A stretch of 64,000 bases of DNA from Desulfosporosinus shakirovi (GCF_020595055.1 NZ_JAJDOO010000005.1:62001-126000), one strand, 5' to 3'. Positions 16,598 to 25,337 are shown, numbered from the stretch's first letter. Made by a program: numbers and translations. Notes: generated by a model from the sequence alone, not told the origin.

Positions 16598-17617
16598 GTG
16601 TTTAAAAAATCGTTATGGAAAAAAGCCGTCATATCCGGACTAGCTGTGTCGCTCATGCTGACAATGACCGCATGTGGAACGCCAAACCAACCTGCAGGTA
16701 CATCGAAAGTGGAATCAGATTATCCCAATAAACCCATCACTGTTTTGCAAGGATTTGCAGCAGGTGGGGGGAGTGACCAACTTGCCATGTTAACCGGGCC
16801 ATATTTACAAAAAGAACTAGGCAACACTTTAGTTAACCAGTATATTCCTGGAGCAACAGGGGCTATCGCTTGGACACAATTAACCAAGCAAACGGCAGCA
16901 GACGGGTACACGCTTAGTATTACGAACACTCCTATGCTGATGACCAACTATTTGATGAACACTGAAATCAAGTACACTATTGACGAATTAACTCCTATCG
17001 CCAATGTGGTTACTGACCCTGGTATCCTTGTGGTTTCTAAAGACAGTCCATTCAAAACGTATCAGGATTATATAAATTATGTTAAAGCCAACCCGGGACA
17101 GCTTACGATCGCCAACTCCGGAACAGGCGGTGACGACTTTTTCACGATTTTACAATGGCAAAAAGCCACGGGTTTGAGTGTTAAAATGATTCCTTTCACA
17201 GGGGACGGCCCATCTTGGCAAGCTGCTGCCGGCAATAAAGTTCAAGCCAGCTCCACTAACCTAGGAGTTGTTTACAGCCAAGTAAAGGCTGGGAATTTAA
17301 GGGCTTTAGCCATTTATTCTGAGAAGAGAAGTGACCTCTTACCGGATGTTCCAACTGCAAAAGAGTTAGGTGTAGATTTGGTTGCTGGATCTTCTCGCGG
17401 CTACAGTGCCCCTAAGGGGATTCCCGAAAATGCGAAGAAGAAATTGATTGATTCTTTTACAGCAATAGCTAAAGATCCTGCATTCTTAAAAGGATTACAA
17501 GATGCCGCACTCCCTATCGATCTAAAAGTAGGAGATGAGTATGCAAAATATCTCAAAGATCAGGAAACTGAATTTAAGTCCATCTGGGATTCAGTGAACG
17601 ATACAATTCAAAAGTAA
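16598..17617 (+). CDS. tctC: Tripartite tricarboxylate transporter substrate-binding lipoprotein TctC (second set)
   Basis: A 339-aa Bug/TctC-family binding protein. The N terminus has a basic stretch, a hydrophobic segment and the lipobox TMTAC near residue 26, so it should be lipid-anchored outside the membrane. Family marks: YPNKPITVLQGFAAGGGSD and IPGATGAIAWTQL. The start is GTG at 16,598 behind AGAGGGGGAA. It is the first gene after the sigma-54 promoter at 16,455 and is followed by a hairpin, then tctB and tctA. It is clearly diverged from the TctC at 5,099, so the two systems probably bind different, perhaps stereoisomeric, acids. Confidence 0.92.
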   Translation: MFKKSLWKKAVISGLAVSLMLTMTACGTPNQPAGTSKVESDYPNKPITVLQGFAAGGGSDQLAMLTGPYLQKELGNTLVNQYIPGATGAIAWTQLTKQTAADGYTLSITNTPMLMTNYLMNTEIKYTIDELTPIANVVTDPGILVVSKDSPFKTYQDYINYVKANPGQLTIANSGTGGDDFFTILQWQKATGLSVKMIPFTGDGPSWQAAAGNKVQASSTNLGVVYSQVKAGNLRALAIYSEKRSDLLPDVPTAKELGVDLVAGSSRGYSAPKGIPENAKKKLIDSFTAIAKDPAFLKGLQDAALPIDLKVGDEYAKYLKDQETEFKSIWDSVNDTIQK

Positions 17618-17631
17618 ATCTCTTTGAATTT

Positions 17632-17658
17632 AAAGGGAGAGGCAAAACCCTCTCCTTT
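17632..17658 (+). terminator. Hairpin between tctC and tctB, probable partial terminator
   Basis: AAAGGGAGAGG pairs with CCCTCTCCTTT with one bulge; the arm ends in TTT. Like the hairpin at 5,056, it follows the binding-protein gene and would lower permease expression relative to TctC. Confidence 0.6.
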
Positions 17659-17683
17659 CTAATGGTGAAACGGAGGTCATTTT

Positions 17684-18130
17684 ATGAACAATTTGGCAAA
17701 GCATGGGCTCGCTTCCGCAATTACCTTGATCCTTGCGATCGTTCTCTATGTTGATTCCTTCAACTTGCCTCCTGCGGCTGCTAACCTTCCCCGGGCTCTA
17801 GCCTGGATTATTATCGTCTTGTCTTTAGCAATGTTTGCCGAGGCCCTGTATAAGGAACGAAAGAAAGCCCAAGAGAACCAGGAGCCCAAGGAACCCATTC
17901 TCGTTTTCCGGGTGTTTGTTTTTGCTGCTATGATCGCTTTATATGTAGCTTTGATCAAACCTCTGGGCTATTTTCTTGTGACACCCTTGTTTCTCATCAC
18001 TGCATTGGCCTACCTTGAAGCCACCCGTCTTTGGAAAGCGGTCCTAATTGCGCTCAGTTTCACAGTCTTTTGTTACTTGCTCTTTGTTATGTTCCTGCAC
18101 TTGCCAATTCCTATGGGTCTATTCTCTTAA
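17684..18130 (+). CDS. tctB: Tripartite tricarboxylate transporter, small permease TctB (second set)
   Basis: A 148-aa protein with about four hydrophobic segments: near residues 7-24, 37-56, 84-103 and a split C-terminal pair around 105-145. This is the TctB layout. A charged linker (KERKKAQENQEPKE) separates the second and third segments. The ATG follows ACGGAGGTC, and the gene is 14 bases ahead of tctA. It should form the TTT permease with the TctA at 18,144. Confidence 0.88.
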   Translation: MNNLAKHGLASAITLILAIVLYVDSFNLPPAAANLPRALAWIIIVLSLAMFAEALYKERKKAQENQEPKEPILVFRVFVFAAMIALYVALIKPLGYFLVTPLFLITALAYLEATRLWKAVLIALSFTVFCYLLFVMFLHLPIPMGLFS

Positions 18131-18143
18131 AGGAGTGACATAA

Positions 18144-19640
18144 ATGAACGATATTATGATGGGGCTTTTAAATGTAGTATCACCCTTCAATTTGTTGGTG
18201 ATTGCGGCTGGTACGGGGCTAGGCATATTTGTAGGTGCCATGCCTGGACTCTCTGCAACCATGGCCATTGCTCTACTCCTTCCAATAACATTTGGCATGG
18301 ATCCGGCCAGTGGAATAAGCATGTTAGCGTCACTATACTTGGGAGCCATGTACGGAGGGTCGATTTCTGCCATTCTTCTTAGGACACCTGGAACTCCGGC
18401 TGCGGCCGCAACTGTCTTGGATGGATATCCTATGGCTCAACAAGGACGGGCTGGTAAAGCATTGGGGGTATCTTTGACCGCTTCCCTAATCGGTGGGATT
18501 ATTAGCAGTATCGCTCTCTTAACAATAGCACCTGCGCTCGGTAAGGTGGCGCTTTCGTTCGGTCCAGTCGAATTATTTGCGATTGCAGTACTAGGAATTA
18601 CGATTATTGGTTCCTTATCTTCCGGTTCTCCGATCAAGGGGATCCTTTCCGGAGTTGTTGGCTTGATGATTGCCCTGGTAGGGATGGACCCCATCTCTGG
18701 AACGCCACGCTTCACCTTCGGACAGATTTATTTATTTAATGGTATATCCTTCATTATTGCTTTAATTGGCCTCTTCTCCATTCCCCAAGCTCTTCGTCTT
18801 GTGGAGAAAGATGATGGTCTTCAGAAAGTTGCCAGCTCTATTAAGGATAAGATGTTGCCAACCTTTAAAGAACTAAAGTCAATGACAGTGACCATGTTAC
18901 GTTCTAGTGTTATTGGCGTATTTACGGGTTTAATTCCGGGAACAGGCGGAGATACAGCGTGTTGGTTCGGCTACAACGAAGCAAAGCGCTTCTCAAAAGA
19001 AAAAGAAAAGTTTGGAACAGGGCATCCGGAAGGAGTTGCAGCCGCAGAGGCAGCAAATAATGCTGTTGTCGGCGGAGCTTTGATCCCGACGATCACCTTG
19101 GGAATCCCAGGCAGCGCCGCAACAGCAGTTCTCTTAGGCGGCTTAATGGTGCACGGCATCATGCCCGGACCAACCCTTATGACAGAACATTCTTTGATTA
19201 CCTATACCTTAATATGGGCTGTGATGCTTGCTAACATATTCATGTTCCTTGAAGGTCTCGTTTTGACCCGGGCTGCAGTTTCGGTAACTAAGATACCCAA
19301 TAAGGTTATTGCCCCTGTCATTGTAATCCTATGTGTCATAGGGTCCTTTACTATCAATAACAGTATCGTCGACGTGTTTGTTATGTTTACCTTTGGAATT
19401 ATTGGATATTTCATGGATAAGATCAACATTCCCACAGCACCAATGGTTGTCGGTATGATCTTGGGCATGATGTTGGACAATAGCATGAATCAGTCACTGC
19501 TTATGAGTGACGGAAGTTGGATGATTTTCCTCCGAACCCCTGTTTCGGCAATTCTGCTCTTAATTGCTTTGATTTCAGTTTTGCAAGCCACACCCCTTTT
19601 TGGTTTTATCAAAAATCGGTTTAAGAAAACCACTATTTAG
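18144..19640 (+). CDS. tctA: Tripartite tricarboxylate transporter, large permease TctA (second set)
   Basis: A 498-aa TctA with the signature regions GAMPGLSATMAIALLLPITF and GLIPGTGGDTACW, then EGVAAAEAANNAVVGGALIP and LGIPGSAATAVLLGGL. It has around eleven to twelve hydrophobic segments. The ATG follows AAAGGAGTGAC. It forms the channel of the second TTT system and lies directly upstream of the LarA-type gene, an arrangement that ties uptake to stereochemical conversion of the substrate. Confidence 0.93.
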   Translation: MNDIMMGLLNVVSPFNLLVIAAGTGLGIFVGAMPGLSATMAIALLLPITFGMDPASGISMLASLYLGAMYGGSISAILLRTPGTPAAAATVLDGYPMAQQGRAGKALGVSLTASLIGGIISSIALLTIAPALGKVALSFGPVELFAIAVLGITIIGSLSSGSPIKGILSGVVGLMIALVGMDPISGTPRFTFGQIYLFNGISFIIALIGLFSIPQALRLVEKDDGLQKVASSIKDKMLPTFKELKSMTVTMLRSSVIGVFTGLIPGTGGDTACWFGYNEAKRFSKEKEKFGTGHPEGVAAAEAANNAVVGGALIPTITLGIPGSAATAVLLGGLMVHGIMPGPTLMTEHSLITYTLIWAVMLANIFMFLEGLVLTRAAVSVTKIPNKVIAPVIVILCVIGSFTINNSIVDVFVMFTFGIIGYFMDKINIPTAPMVVGMILGMMLDNSMNQSLLMSDGSWMIFLRTPVSAILLLIALISVLQATPLFGFIKNRFKKTTI

Positions 19641-19658
19641 AAGAGGAGAATACAACAA

Positions 19659-20930
19659 ATGAGTGCCATTGATCAACTTTTGGATTCTATACCCATTCCC
19701 AGAATGGTGAGAGTTAAACAAGCTTTTGAGCGCCCGATAATTGACAATGTTGAGCTTGATCTTCTCGCTAAACTTAAGGGTAAAAATTCGAAACTCTTGA
19801 TTTCACCTGGACAATCTGTGGCTGTAGCAATCGGCAGTCGTGGCATCTCCGCCCTGCCTGAAATGGTTAAAACCCTTATCCAGTTTATTAGGGATCAGGA
19901 TGGAATACCGTTTATTGTCCCTGCCATGGGGAGCCACGGCGGAGCAACCGCCGAAGGGCAAAAGGAGATGCTCCGCGGACTTGGTGTCACAGAAGAGTAT
20001 GTAGGTGCACCTATTCGAGCGACGATGGAAACATTAAGAATTGGAGTTGCCGAAAATGGACTCCCAGTATTTATCGATAAATATGCTTATGAAGCAGATG
20101 CCATTGTCATAATCAACCGAATCAAACCCCATATTGCCTTCCGAGGGGAATATGAAAGTGGCTTAATGAAAATGATCACCATCGGTCTAGGTAAACAAAA
20201 AGGGGCCGATATATGTCACGAGTTAGGCTTTGGCAGAATGACGGAAAACATTCCTGCCATTGCCCGAGTAATTTTGGAGAAGACAAACTTGGTTTTTGGC
20301 GTCGCAGTGCTTGAAAATGCTTATCACGAATTATGCCAGATCGAAGTTCTTAAGAATGGTGAAATTGAAGCCGGAGAACCGGCCTTACTCAAAGAAGCCA
20401 AACGCTTATCCCCTAAGCTTTATTTTGATTCTTTAGATGTTTTGGTTATTGATGAGATCGGAAAAAACATTAGCGGCACTGGATTCGATAACAATGTGGT
20501 TGGCCGCTATCATACCCCCTACGCAAGTGGTGGCCCGACTATTTCAAAAATTGCTGCTCTTGACATAACAGATGTCTCCCACGGAAATGGCAATGGTTTA
20601 GGAATTCTTGATTTCACAACGAGACGAGCGTTTAACAAGTTCAGCTTTGAACACACCTATCCGAATGCGCTCACCTCCACGGTACCACTTAGCGTGAAAA
20701 TTCCGATGGTCTTAAAAAATGATAAACAGGCTATTCAGGCCGCTATCAAGACTTGTAATATCCTAGATAAAACGAAGGTCAGAATGGTGAGAGTAAAAAA
20801 CACCTTGTGTCTCGGAGAAATTGAAGTATCAGAAAACCTTATTGAAGAAGTTAAACAAAATCCCAATCTAGAAATTGTGAGTTCTGCATTTGACCTGGCT
20901 TTAAGCGAACAAGGGAGCCTCTTTGAGTGA
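19659..20930 (+). CDS. LarA-family (DUF2088) 2-hydroxyacid racemase/epimerase-like protein
   Basis: A 423-aa protein of the lactate-racemase-domain family. Visible motifs are AIGSRGISALPEMV, PAMGSHGGATAEGQ, INRIKPHIAFRGEYESGL and a late DVSHGNGNG. In known LarA proteins a nickel-pincer nucleotide cofactor abstracts and returns a hydride at the alpha carbon of 2-hydroxy acids; the superfamily includes racemases and epimerases for malate, gluconate and others. No larB, larC or larE cofactor gene is in the window. It is cotranscribed with the right TctCBA (18-base gap after tctA). I infer conversion of one stereoisomer of the imported acid to the form used by the dehydratase. This subgroup is far from lactate racemase, so the reaction is uncertain. 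Confidence 0.72.
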   Translation: MSAIDQLLDSIPIPRMVRVKQAFERPIIDNVELDLLAKLKGKNSKLLISPGQSVAVAIGSRGISALPEMVKTLIQFIRDQDGIPFIVPAMGSHGGATAEGQKEMLRGLGVTEEYVGAPIRATMETLRIGVAENGLPVFIDKYAYEADAIVIINRIKPHIAFRGEYESGLMKMITIGLGKQKGADICHELGFGRMTENIPAIARVILEKTNLVFGVAVLENAYHELCQIEVLKNGEIEAGEPALLKEAKRLSPKLYFDSLDVLVIDEIGKNISGTGFDNNVVGRYHTPYASGGPTISKIAALDITDVSHGNGNGLGILDFTTRRAFNKFSFEHTYPNALTSTVPLSVKIPMVLKNDKQAIQAAIKTCNILDKTKVRMVRVKNTLCLGEIEVSENLIEEVKQNPNLEIVSSAFDLALSEQGSLFE

Positions 20931-20957
20931 AGTCTACTCGTTTGTTGTAAGTCTATT

Positions 20958-20982
20958 GTTGCAACTGTTGCAATTGTTGCAT
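20958..20982 (+). promoter_or_regulatory. Upstream activator repeats, GTTGCA type (dehydratase promoter)
   Basis: GTTGCAACT, GTTGCAATT and GTTGCATTA follow each other with an exact 9-bp period starting at 20,958, 20,967 and 20,976. They are 84-108 bp upstream of the -24 element at 21,066. Confidence 0.7.
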
Positions 20983-21063
20983 TAGAAACGTCTATAAACA
21001 ACCCTTAAATCAAGATGCAAAGCATAATACCCCGCTTTTATAAGGCGTAAGAAAAAAGCATGC

Positions 21064-21081
21064 TAGGCATACTTCTTGCAA
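21064..21081 (+). promoter_or_regulatory. Sigma-54 promoter (-24/-12) of the dehydratase operon
   Basis: TAGGCATACTTCTTGCAA has GG at 21,066-21,067 and GC at 21,078-21,079, exactly 12 bp apart. It is about 85 bp upstream of the IlvD/Edd-family gene. Confidence 0.82.
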
Positions 21082-21165
21082 TAAAAACAGTTGAAGCAGG
21101 TTGATGTATGAATTAAATGCACTAGAAACAAGGGTTGAATCAGGTTTAGATGAGGGGGAAATACG

Positions 21166-22824
21166 TTGAAGAAGATGTTACGTGGCTCACAAGAGTTATT
21201 CGAAGGAATTAAAGGAGCTTATCCCCGGGCCATGTTTAAATCAGTGGGCTATACGAAGGAAGACTTAAGGAAACCTATCATTGGAGTCGTAAGCGCTTGG
21301 TCTGAATTGCATCCCGGAAGTTACAGCAATAAGGAATTGGCTCAATTTGTTAAAGCTGGGATTTGGGCCGCAGGTGGCACTCCAGTGGAGTTCCATACCA
21401 TAGCAGTCTGCGATGCCATCGCTCAAGGCTTGGGTATGCATTATTCTTTACCAAGCAGAGAAGTTATGGCAGCCGAAATTGAAGTAATGGTGGGATCCGG
21501 TGGTTTTGACGGATTAGTCTTATTACCGTCTTGTGATAAGTCCCCGGTCGCTATGCTCATGGCTGCGGCCAGACTCAACATCCCAACCATCTTTTTGCCG
21601 CCTGGCCCTATGCTCTCTCATTTCGATGAGAATGGAGAGCAACGGATCATGTCTGATATTAAGGAAGCCATGGGGGCTATTAAAAAGCAGCTGATCACAG
21701 ATGAACAGTTTGAGGATGTTGAGAGCGATACCTGCGCAACGGTTGGAGTCTGCGGCATGATGGGTACAGGAAATACTATGGGTTGCCTCATTGAAGCTCT
21801 GGGTATGAGTTTACCGGAGACCGCGACGACTCCGACAGTCTACGCTGAAAAGCGCCGTCAGGCTAAAAAGACTGGTGAACGTATCGTAGAAATGATTCGT
21901 GAAAATCTGAGGCCGAGACAAATCTTAACGCCTGCTAATCTGGATAATGCTATTCGCTTTCTTATGGCCATGGGAGGCTCGACCAATGTAATCCTGCACT
22001 TGCCCGCTCTTGCTCGGGAAGCAGGTTTCGAATTGAGCCTTGATCGTATCGATGAACTGTCTGGTGCAACCCCCTGCGTTGCTAAATTTAAACCATCTAG
22101 CAAGTTTACTCTGTGGGACTTTTTCCAAGCCGGGGGAGTTGGTGCCATACTTGGTATTCTAGAGCCACTTATCCAAAAGGATGTTCTTACAGTGACTGGA
22201 GAAACTATCTCTGCCTATAGTAGAAAAGTAAGAAACTCAGATGCAATCCGTTCCTTGAATGACCCGTATCACCCACAAGGCGGAATTGTTATCCTTAAGG
22301 GCAATCTTGCACCCGATGGTGCCGTTATTAAAGTGAGCGGGATTAAGAATCCTCCAAACCGCCAAGTAGGTACAGCGAAAACCTTCGATTCAGAAGAAGA
22401 TTTGATGGACCACATTATGAATAAAGAAATCAAACCTGGGGACGTCTTAGTGATACGGTATGAAGGTCCTGCAGGAGGCCCAGGAATGAGAGAATTGTCT
22501 ATTCCGGCTGCCCTGCTTACAGGGATGGGCCTGGGTGACAGTGTAGCCATGATTACCGATGGCCGCTTTTCAGGCGCCACGAAAGGTTTCTGTATAGGCC
22601 ACGTAACTCCTGAGGCCCATGTTAGAGGGCCTATCGCAATCGTCCATGACGGTGATTCAATCGAAATTAATCTTGAACAAAAACAGCTAAATCTGCTGAT
22701 TAGTCCAGAAGAAATGGTTGAGCGCTTTGCAAAACTGCCCCCTCGGAAGCCTCCTATGGATACCGGGTTCCTTGGGTTATACAGTCGTAATGTTGGGCAA
22801 GCGAATCACGGAGCCCTATTATAA
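21166..22824 (+). CDS. IlvD/Edd family dehydratase (acid-sugar dehydratase-like)
   Basis: A 552-aa Fe-S dehydratase. Cluster-ligand cysteines are in LLPSCDKSPVAM and ESDTCATVGVCGMMGTGNTM; FAVCDAIAQGLGMHYSL-type and ITDGRFSGAT regions are also present. The family comprises dihydroxyacid dehydratase (IlvD), phosphogluconate dehydratase (Edd) and pentonate or hexonate dehydratases, which remove water from 2,3-dihydroxy acids to give 2-oxo acids. The TTG start at 21,166 sits 7 bases after GAGGGGG. The sigma-54 promoter and the following UxaA-type and HOGA-like genes argue for a catabolic acid-sugar dehydratase rather than branched-chain amino acid synthesis. Confidence 0.85.
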   Translation: MKKMLRGSQELFEGIKGAYPRAMFKSVGYTKEDLRKPIIGVVSAWSELHPGSYSNKELAQFVKAGIWAAGGTPVEFHTIAVCDAIAQGLGMHYSLPSREVMAAEIEVMVGSGGFDGLVLLPSCDKSPVAMLMAAARLNIPTIFLPPGPMLSHFDENGEQRIMSDIKEAMGAIKKQLITDEQFEDVESDTCATVGVCGMMGTGNTMGCLIEALGMSLPETATTPTVYAEKRRQAKKTGERIVEMIRENLRPRQILTPANLDNAIRFLMAMGGSTNVILHLPALAREAGFELSLDRIDELSGATPCVAKFKPSSKFTLWDFFQAGGVGAILGILEPLIQKDVLTVTGETISAYSRKVRNSDAIRSLNDPYHPQGGIVILKGNLAPDGAVIKVSGIKNPPNRQVGTAKTFDSEEDLMDHIMNKEIKPGDVLVIRYEGPAGGPGMRELSIPAALLTGMGLGDSVAMITDGRFSGATKGFCIGHVTPEAHVRGPIAIVHDGDSIEINLEQKQLNLLISPEEMVERFAKLPPRKPPMDTGFLGLYSRNVGQANHGALL

Positions 22825-22858
22825 AAAATAAAATTCAACAAGTTAGGAGAATACAAAA

Positions 22859-23140
22859 ATGCTTACGGCTTTATGCATCGATCCTCGTGACAATGTGGCC
22901 GTTCTACTCAGAGAGGTTCGTAAGGGAGAAGATGTTCTCGTAAATATGAAAACAGGCACCGTCCATTTAAAGGCCCAGAGTGATATTCCTTTTGGACATA
23001 AAATTGCGGTAACCACCCTTTCCGTAAGTGAACCTATTATCAAATACGGTGAAGAGATCGGAAATGCCAAAACCCTCATCCAACCTGGAGAATGGGTTCA
23101 TCTGAAAAATGTCATTTGCGAACGGGGCCGTGAGGACTGA
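22859..23140 (+). CDS. UxaA-family small subunit, SAF domain (SuyA-like)
   Basis: A 93-aa SAF-domain protein, the size of the small subunit of split altronate-dehydratase-type lyases and of SuyA. A conserved SAF histidine lies in DIPFGHKIAV, and KYGEEIGNA follows, as in UxaA N-termini. It is followed 44 bases later by the large subunit at 23,185. In known relatives (UxaA, GarD, SuyAB) the two parts form a metal-dependent beta-eliminating lyase. The split gene form is common in Firmicutes and Proteobacteria. Sugar-acid dehydration is favoured by context; sulfolactate cleavage is possible. Confidence 0.8.
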   Translation: MLTALCIDPRDNVAVLLREVRKGEDVLVNMKTGTVHLKAQSDIPFGHKIAVTTLSVSEPIIKYGEEIGNAKTLIQPGEWVHLKNVICERGRED

Positions 23141-23184
23141 TTCAACTATATATAAATTTAGACAGGGAGAGGAATTAAAGACAC

Positions 23185-24357
23185 ATGCATACATTTTATG
23201 GATATCGACGGCCACAGGGGTTACCTGGGGTAAGGAATTTGGTAGCCATTATTCCATCCGTTTTTTGTGCCAATACAGTAGTGAAGCGGATTGTCCAGCA
23301 AGTGGCAGGAACGATTGAGCTCACCCATCCAGTCGGTTGCAGTCAAGTTGGGTTAGATTTGGAACTTACCGCTAAAGCATTAAAGGGAGTTAGCAGACAC
23401 CCGAATTTCTACGGAGTTGTAGTGGTGGGTCTTGGGTGTGAACGATTTCGGGCTAAAGAATTAGCTGACAGTATTGCCGCAACGGGTAAACCAGTAGAAA
23501 TGCTTGTAATTCAAGAAGAAGGTGATACTCAACAAGCAATAGTCAAAGGAGTACTTCTGGCACAAAAGTTAGTAAAGCAAGCGGCTAAACAACAAAAAGA
23601 GGAGTTTCCCCTATCCGAGCTATGTTTAGGCCTTAAATGCGGTGGAACAGACGCTACATCGGGAATTGCCGCCAATCCAGTCCTTGGATGGGTCACAGAC
23701 CAAATCGTTGCCGAAGGTGGCAGTGCCATGTTGACAGAAGTCACAGAACTGATTGGGGCTGAGCATGTTCTTGCCCGACGAGCGGTAACACCACAAGTCG
23801 GAGAAAAGATCCTGGAAACCGTCCATAATATGGAAAATAAGTTGAAGGTCGGAACAGCCCATTGCGATCTCCAAAATCGGTCAGCATTGATCTCACCAGG
23901 CAATGAGGACGGCGGAGTAACAACGGTGGTTGAGAAAGCTTTGGGGGGAATTCACAAAGGGGGAACCGGGCCAATCACTGGAGTACTTGCTTACGGGGAG
24001 CCTCTAGTGGAGCATGGCTTATATATCTTAGATTGCCCTGGTCATGATGGAGAAGCTGTGACGGGGCTCGCGGCCTCCGGTTGCCAAGTCGTCGTTTTTA
24101 CCACAGGAAGAGGAACCCCTACAGGTTTCCCCGGAGTACCTGTGATTAAAATCACAGGAAACGCTTCAACCTATGAGCGTATGAAATTCAACCTTGATTT
24201 CAACGCTGGGGAGATAATTGACAAAGGCTTAAGCATCCCTAAAGTTGGGGCAGGACTCTTGAAGACGGTCATAGAAACTGCCTCAGGTGTACCAACGAAA
24301 GCAGAAATTGGCTTGCATGATGAGCTGTTTTGTATTACCCGCAGTTACGGTGGTTAA
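23185..24357 (+). CDS. UxaA-family large subunit (altronate/galactarate dehydratase or SuyB-like)
   Basis: A 390-aa protein matching the C-terminal catalytic part of UxaA/GarD-type enzymes and SuyB. It starts with GYRRPQGLPGVRNLVAIIPS, the usual opening of this domain, and carries THPVGCSQVGLD, LGLKCGGTDATSGIAANP and a late FTTGRGTPTGFPGVPVIKI. The conserved cysteines are likely metal ligands. The enzyme with the small subunit at 22,859 should eliminate water (or sulfite) from a hydroxylated acid. Next to the IlvD-like dehydratase and an HOGA-like aldolase, it probably yields a 2-oxo-3-deoxy acid for aldol cleavage. Substrate not assignable from sequence. Confidence 0.83.
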   Translation: MHTFYGYRRPQGLPGVRNLVAIIPSVFCANTVVKRIVQQVAGTIELTHPVGCSQVGLDLELTAKALKGVSRHPNFYGVVVVGLGCERFRAKELADSIAATGKPVEMLVIQEEGDTQQAIVKGVLLAQKLVKQAAKQQKEEFPLSELCLGLKCGGTDATSGIAANPVLGWVTDQIVAEGGSAMLTEVTELIGAEHVLARRAVTPQVGEKILETVHNMENKLKVGTAHCDLQNRSALISPGNEDGGVTTVVEKALGGIHKGGTGPITGVLAYGEPLVEHGLYILDCPGHDGEAVTGLAASGCQVVVFTTGRGTPTGFPGVPVIKITGNASTYERMKFNLDFNAGEIIDKGLSIPKVGAGLLKTVIETASGVPTKAEIGLHDELFCITRSYGG

Positions 24358-24412
24358 ACAAGAAGCCGCAGCCATCCATAAATTTGATAAATTAATATAG
24401 GGAGGTTCAAGT

Positions 24413-25312
24413 ATGTCGTTTGAATTGAAGGGGGTATATGCTCCTATTCCAACACCATTTGTCGACGGCGAAATCGCCTACGATAAATTGGAGAGAAACT
24501 TAGAATATTGGCTTGACTCCAAGCTCGAGGGCCTTGTTGTGTTAGGGTCTAATGGTGAGTTTGTACTATTGAGTTCTGAAGAAAAAATCCAGCTTATTAA
24601 GTTTGTCTGTCAAAAAGCTAAGGGCCGAAAATCGGTCATTGCCGGAACAGGTGCAGAGTCCACTGCAGAAACTATTTTTTCAAGTCAACAGGCTGCTGCC
24701 GTCGGGGCTGACGCTGTTTTGGTGGTAACACCTAATTACTATAAAGGGGCTATGTCGGACAAGGCTCTGATCCGATTCTATCTGGATGTGGCCGAGGCTA
24801 GCACCGCCCCTGTTATTTTGTACAATATGCCGGGTAATACGGGCATTAATTTATCCCCTAAAGTCGTGGCTGAATTAGCACAACATCCTAACATCATAGG
24901 TATCAAGGATAGCGGAGGAAATATTGTTCAAATTACTGAGGTGATTCGCAACACCCCTTCTGATTTTTCAGTGTTTGCGGGTTCTGCAAGTTTTCTCTAC
25001 GCCAGTTTAGCTTTAGGGGCCAAAGGCGGAACGTTAGCCCTGGCTAATGTATTCCCTAATGAGTGTGCCGAGGTTCAAGCATTATTTGAAGCAGGCAAAT
25101 GGGAAGAGTCTAAGGCTTTGCAGCTTAAGCTTATGGAGAGCAATACCGCTGTGACTGCTCGCTTTGGGATTGCCGGACTTAAAGCTGCTCTGGATATGCT
25201 CGGCTATTTTGGAGGAGATCCTCGTCTGCCTCTTCTGCCTATAGGGGGAGTGGAAAAAGCAGATCTTAAAGAAATCTTAAAACGCACACAATTCGTTGCT
25301 AATATTAACTAA
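24413..25312 (+). CDS. DapA-superfamily aldolase, HOGA-like (paralog of 588-1481)
   Basis: A 299-aa class I aldolase/lyase with the Schiff-base lysine in GIKDSGG and tyrosine in LYNMPG. It aligns without large gaps to the enzyme at 588-1,481 and shares blocks such as VVLGSNGEF, VIAGTG, SPNYYK/TPNYYK and FAGSASFLY; both resemble HOGA1. It likely releases pyruvate plus glyoxylate or another short aldehyde from a 4-hydroxy-2-oxo acid produced by the upstream dehydratases. The ATG follows AGGGAGGTTC. A terminator follows at 25,338. Having one copy per half suggests each operon is a complete pathway ending in the same type of cleavage. Confidence 0.83.
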   Translation: MSFELKGVYAPIPTPFVDGEIAYDKLERNLEYWLDSKLEGLVVLGSNGEFVLLSSEEKIQLIKFVCQKAKGRKSVIAGTGAESTAETIFSSQQAAAVGADAVLVVTPNYYKGAMSDKALIRFYLDVAEASTAPVILYNMPGNTGINLSPKVVAELAQHPNIIGIKDSGGNIVQITEVIRNTPSDFSVFAGSASFLYASLALGAKGGTLALANVFPNECAEVQALFEAGKWEESKALQLKLMESNTAVTARFGIAGLKAALDMLGYFGGDPRLPLLPIGGVEKADLKEILKRTQFVANIN

Positions 25313-25337
25313 TAATCGCTTTCCCCTCCTTCTTATA

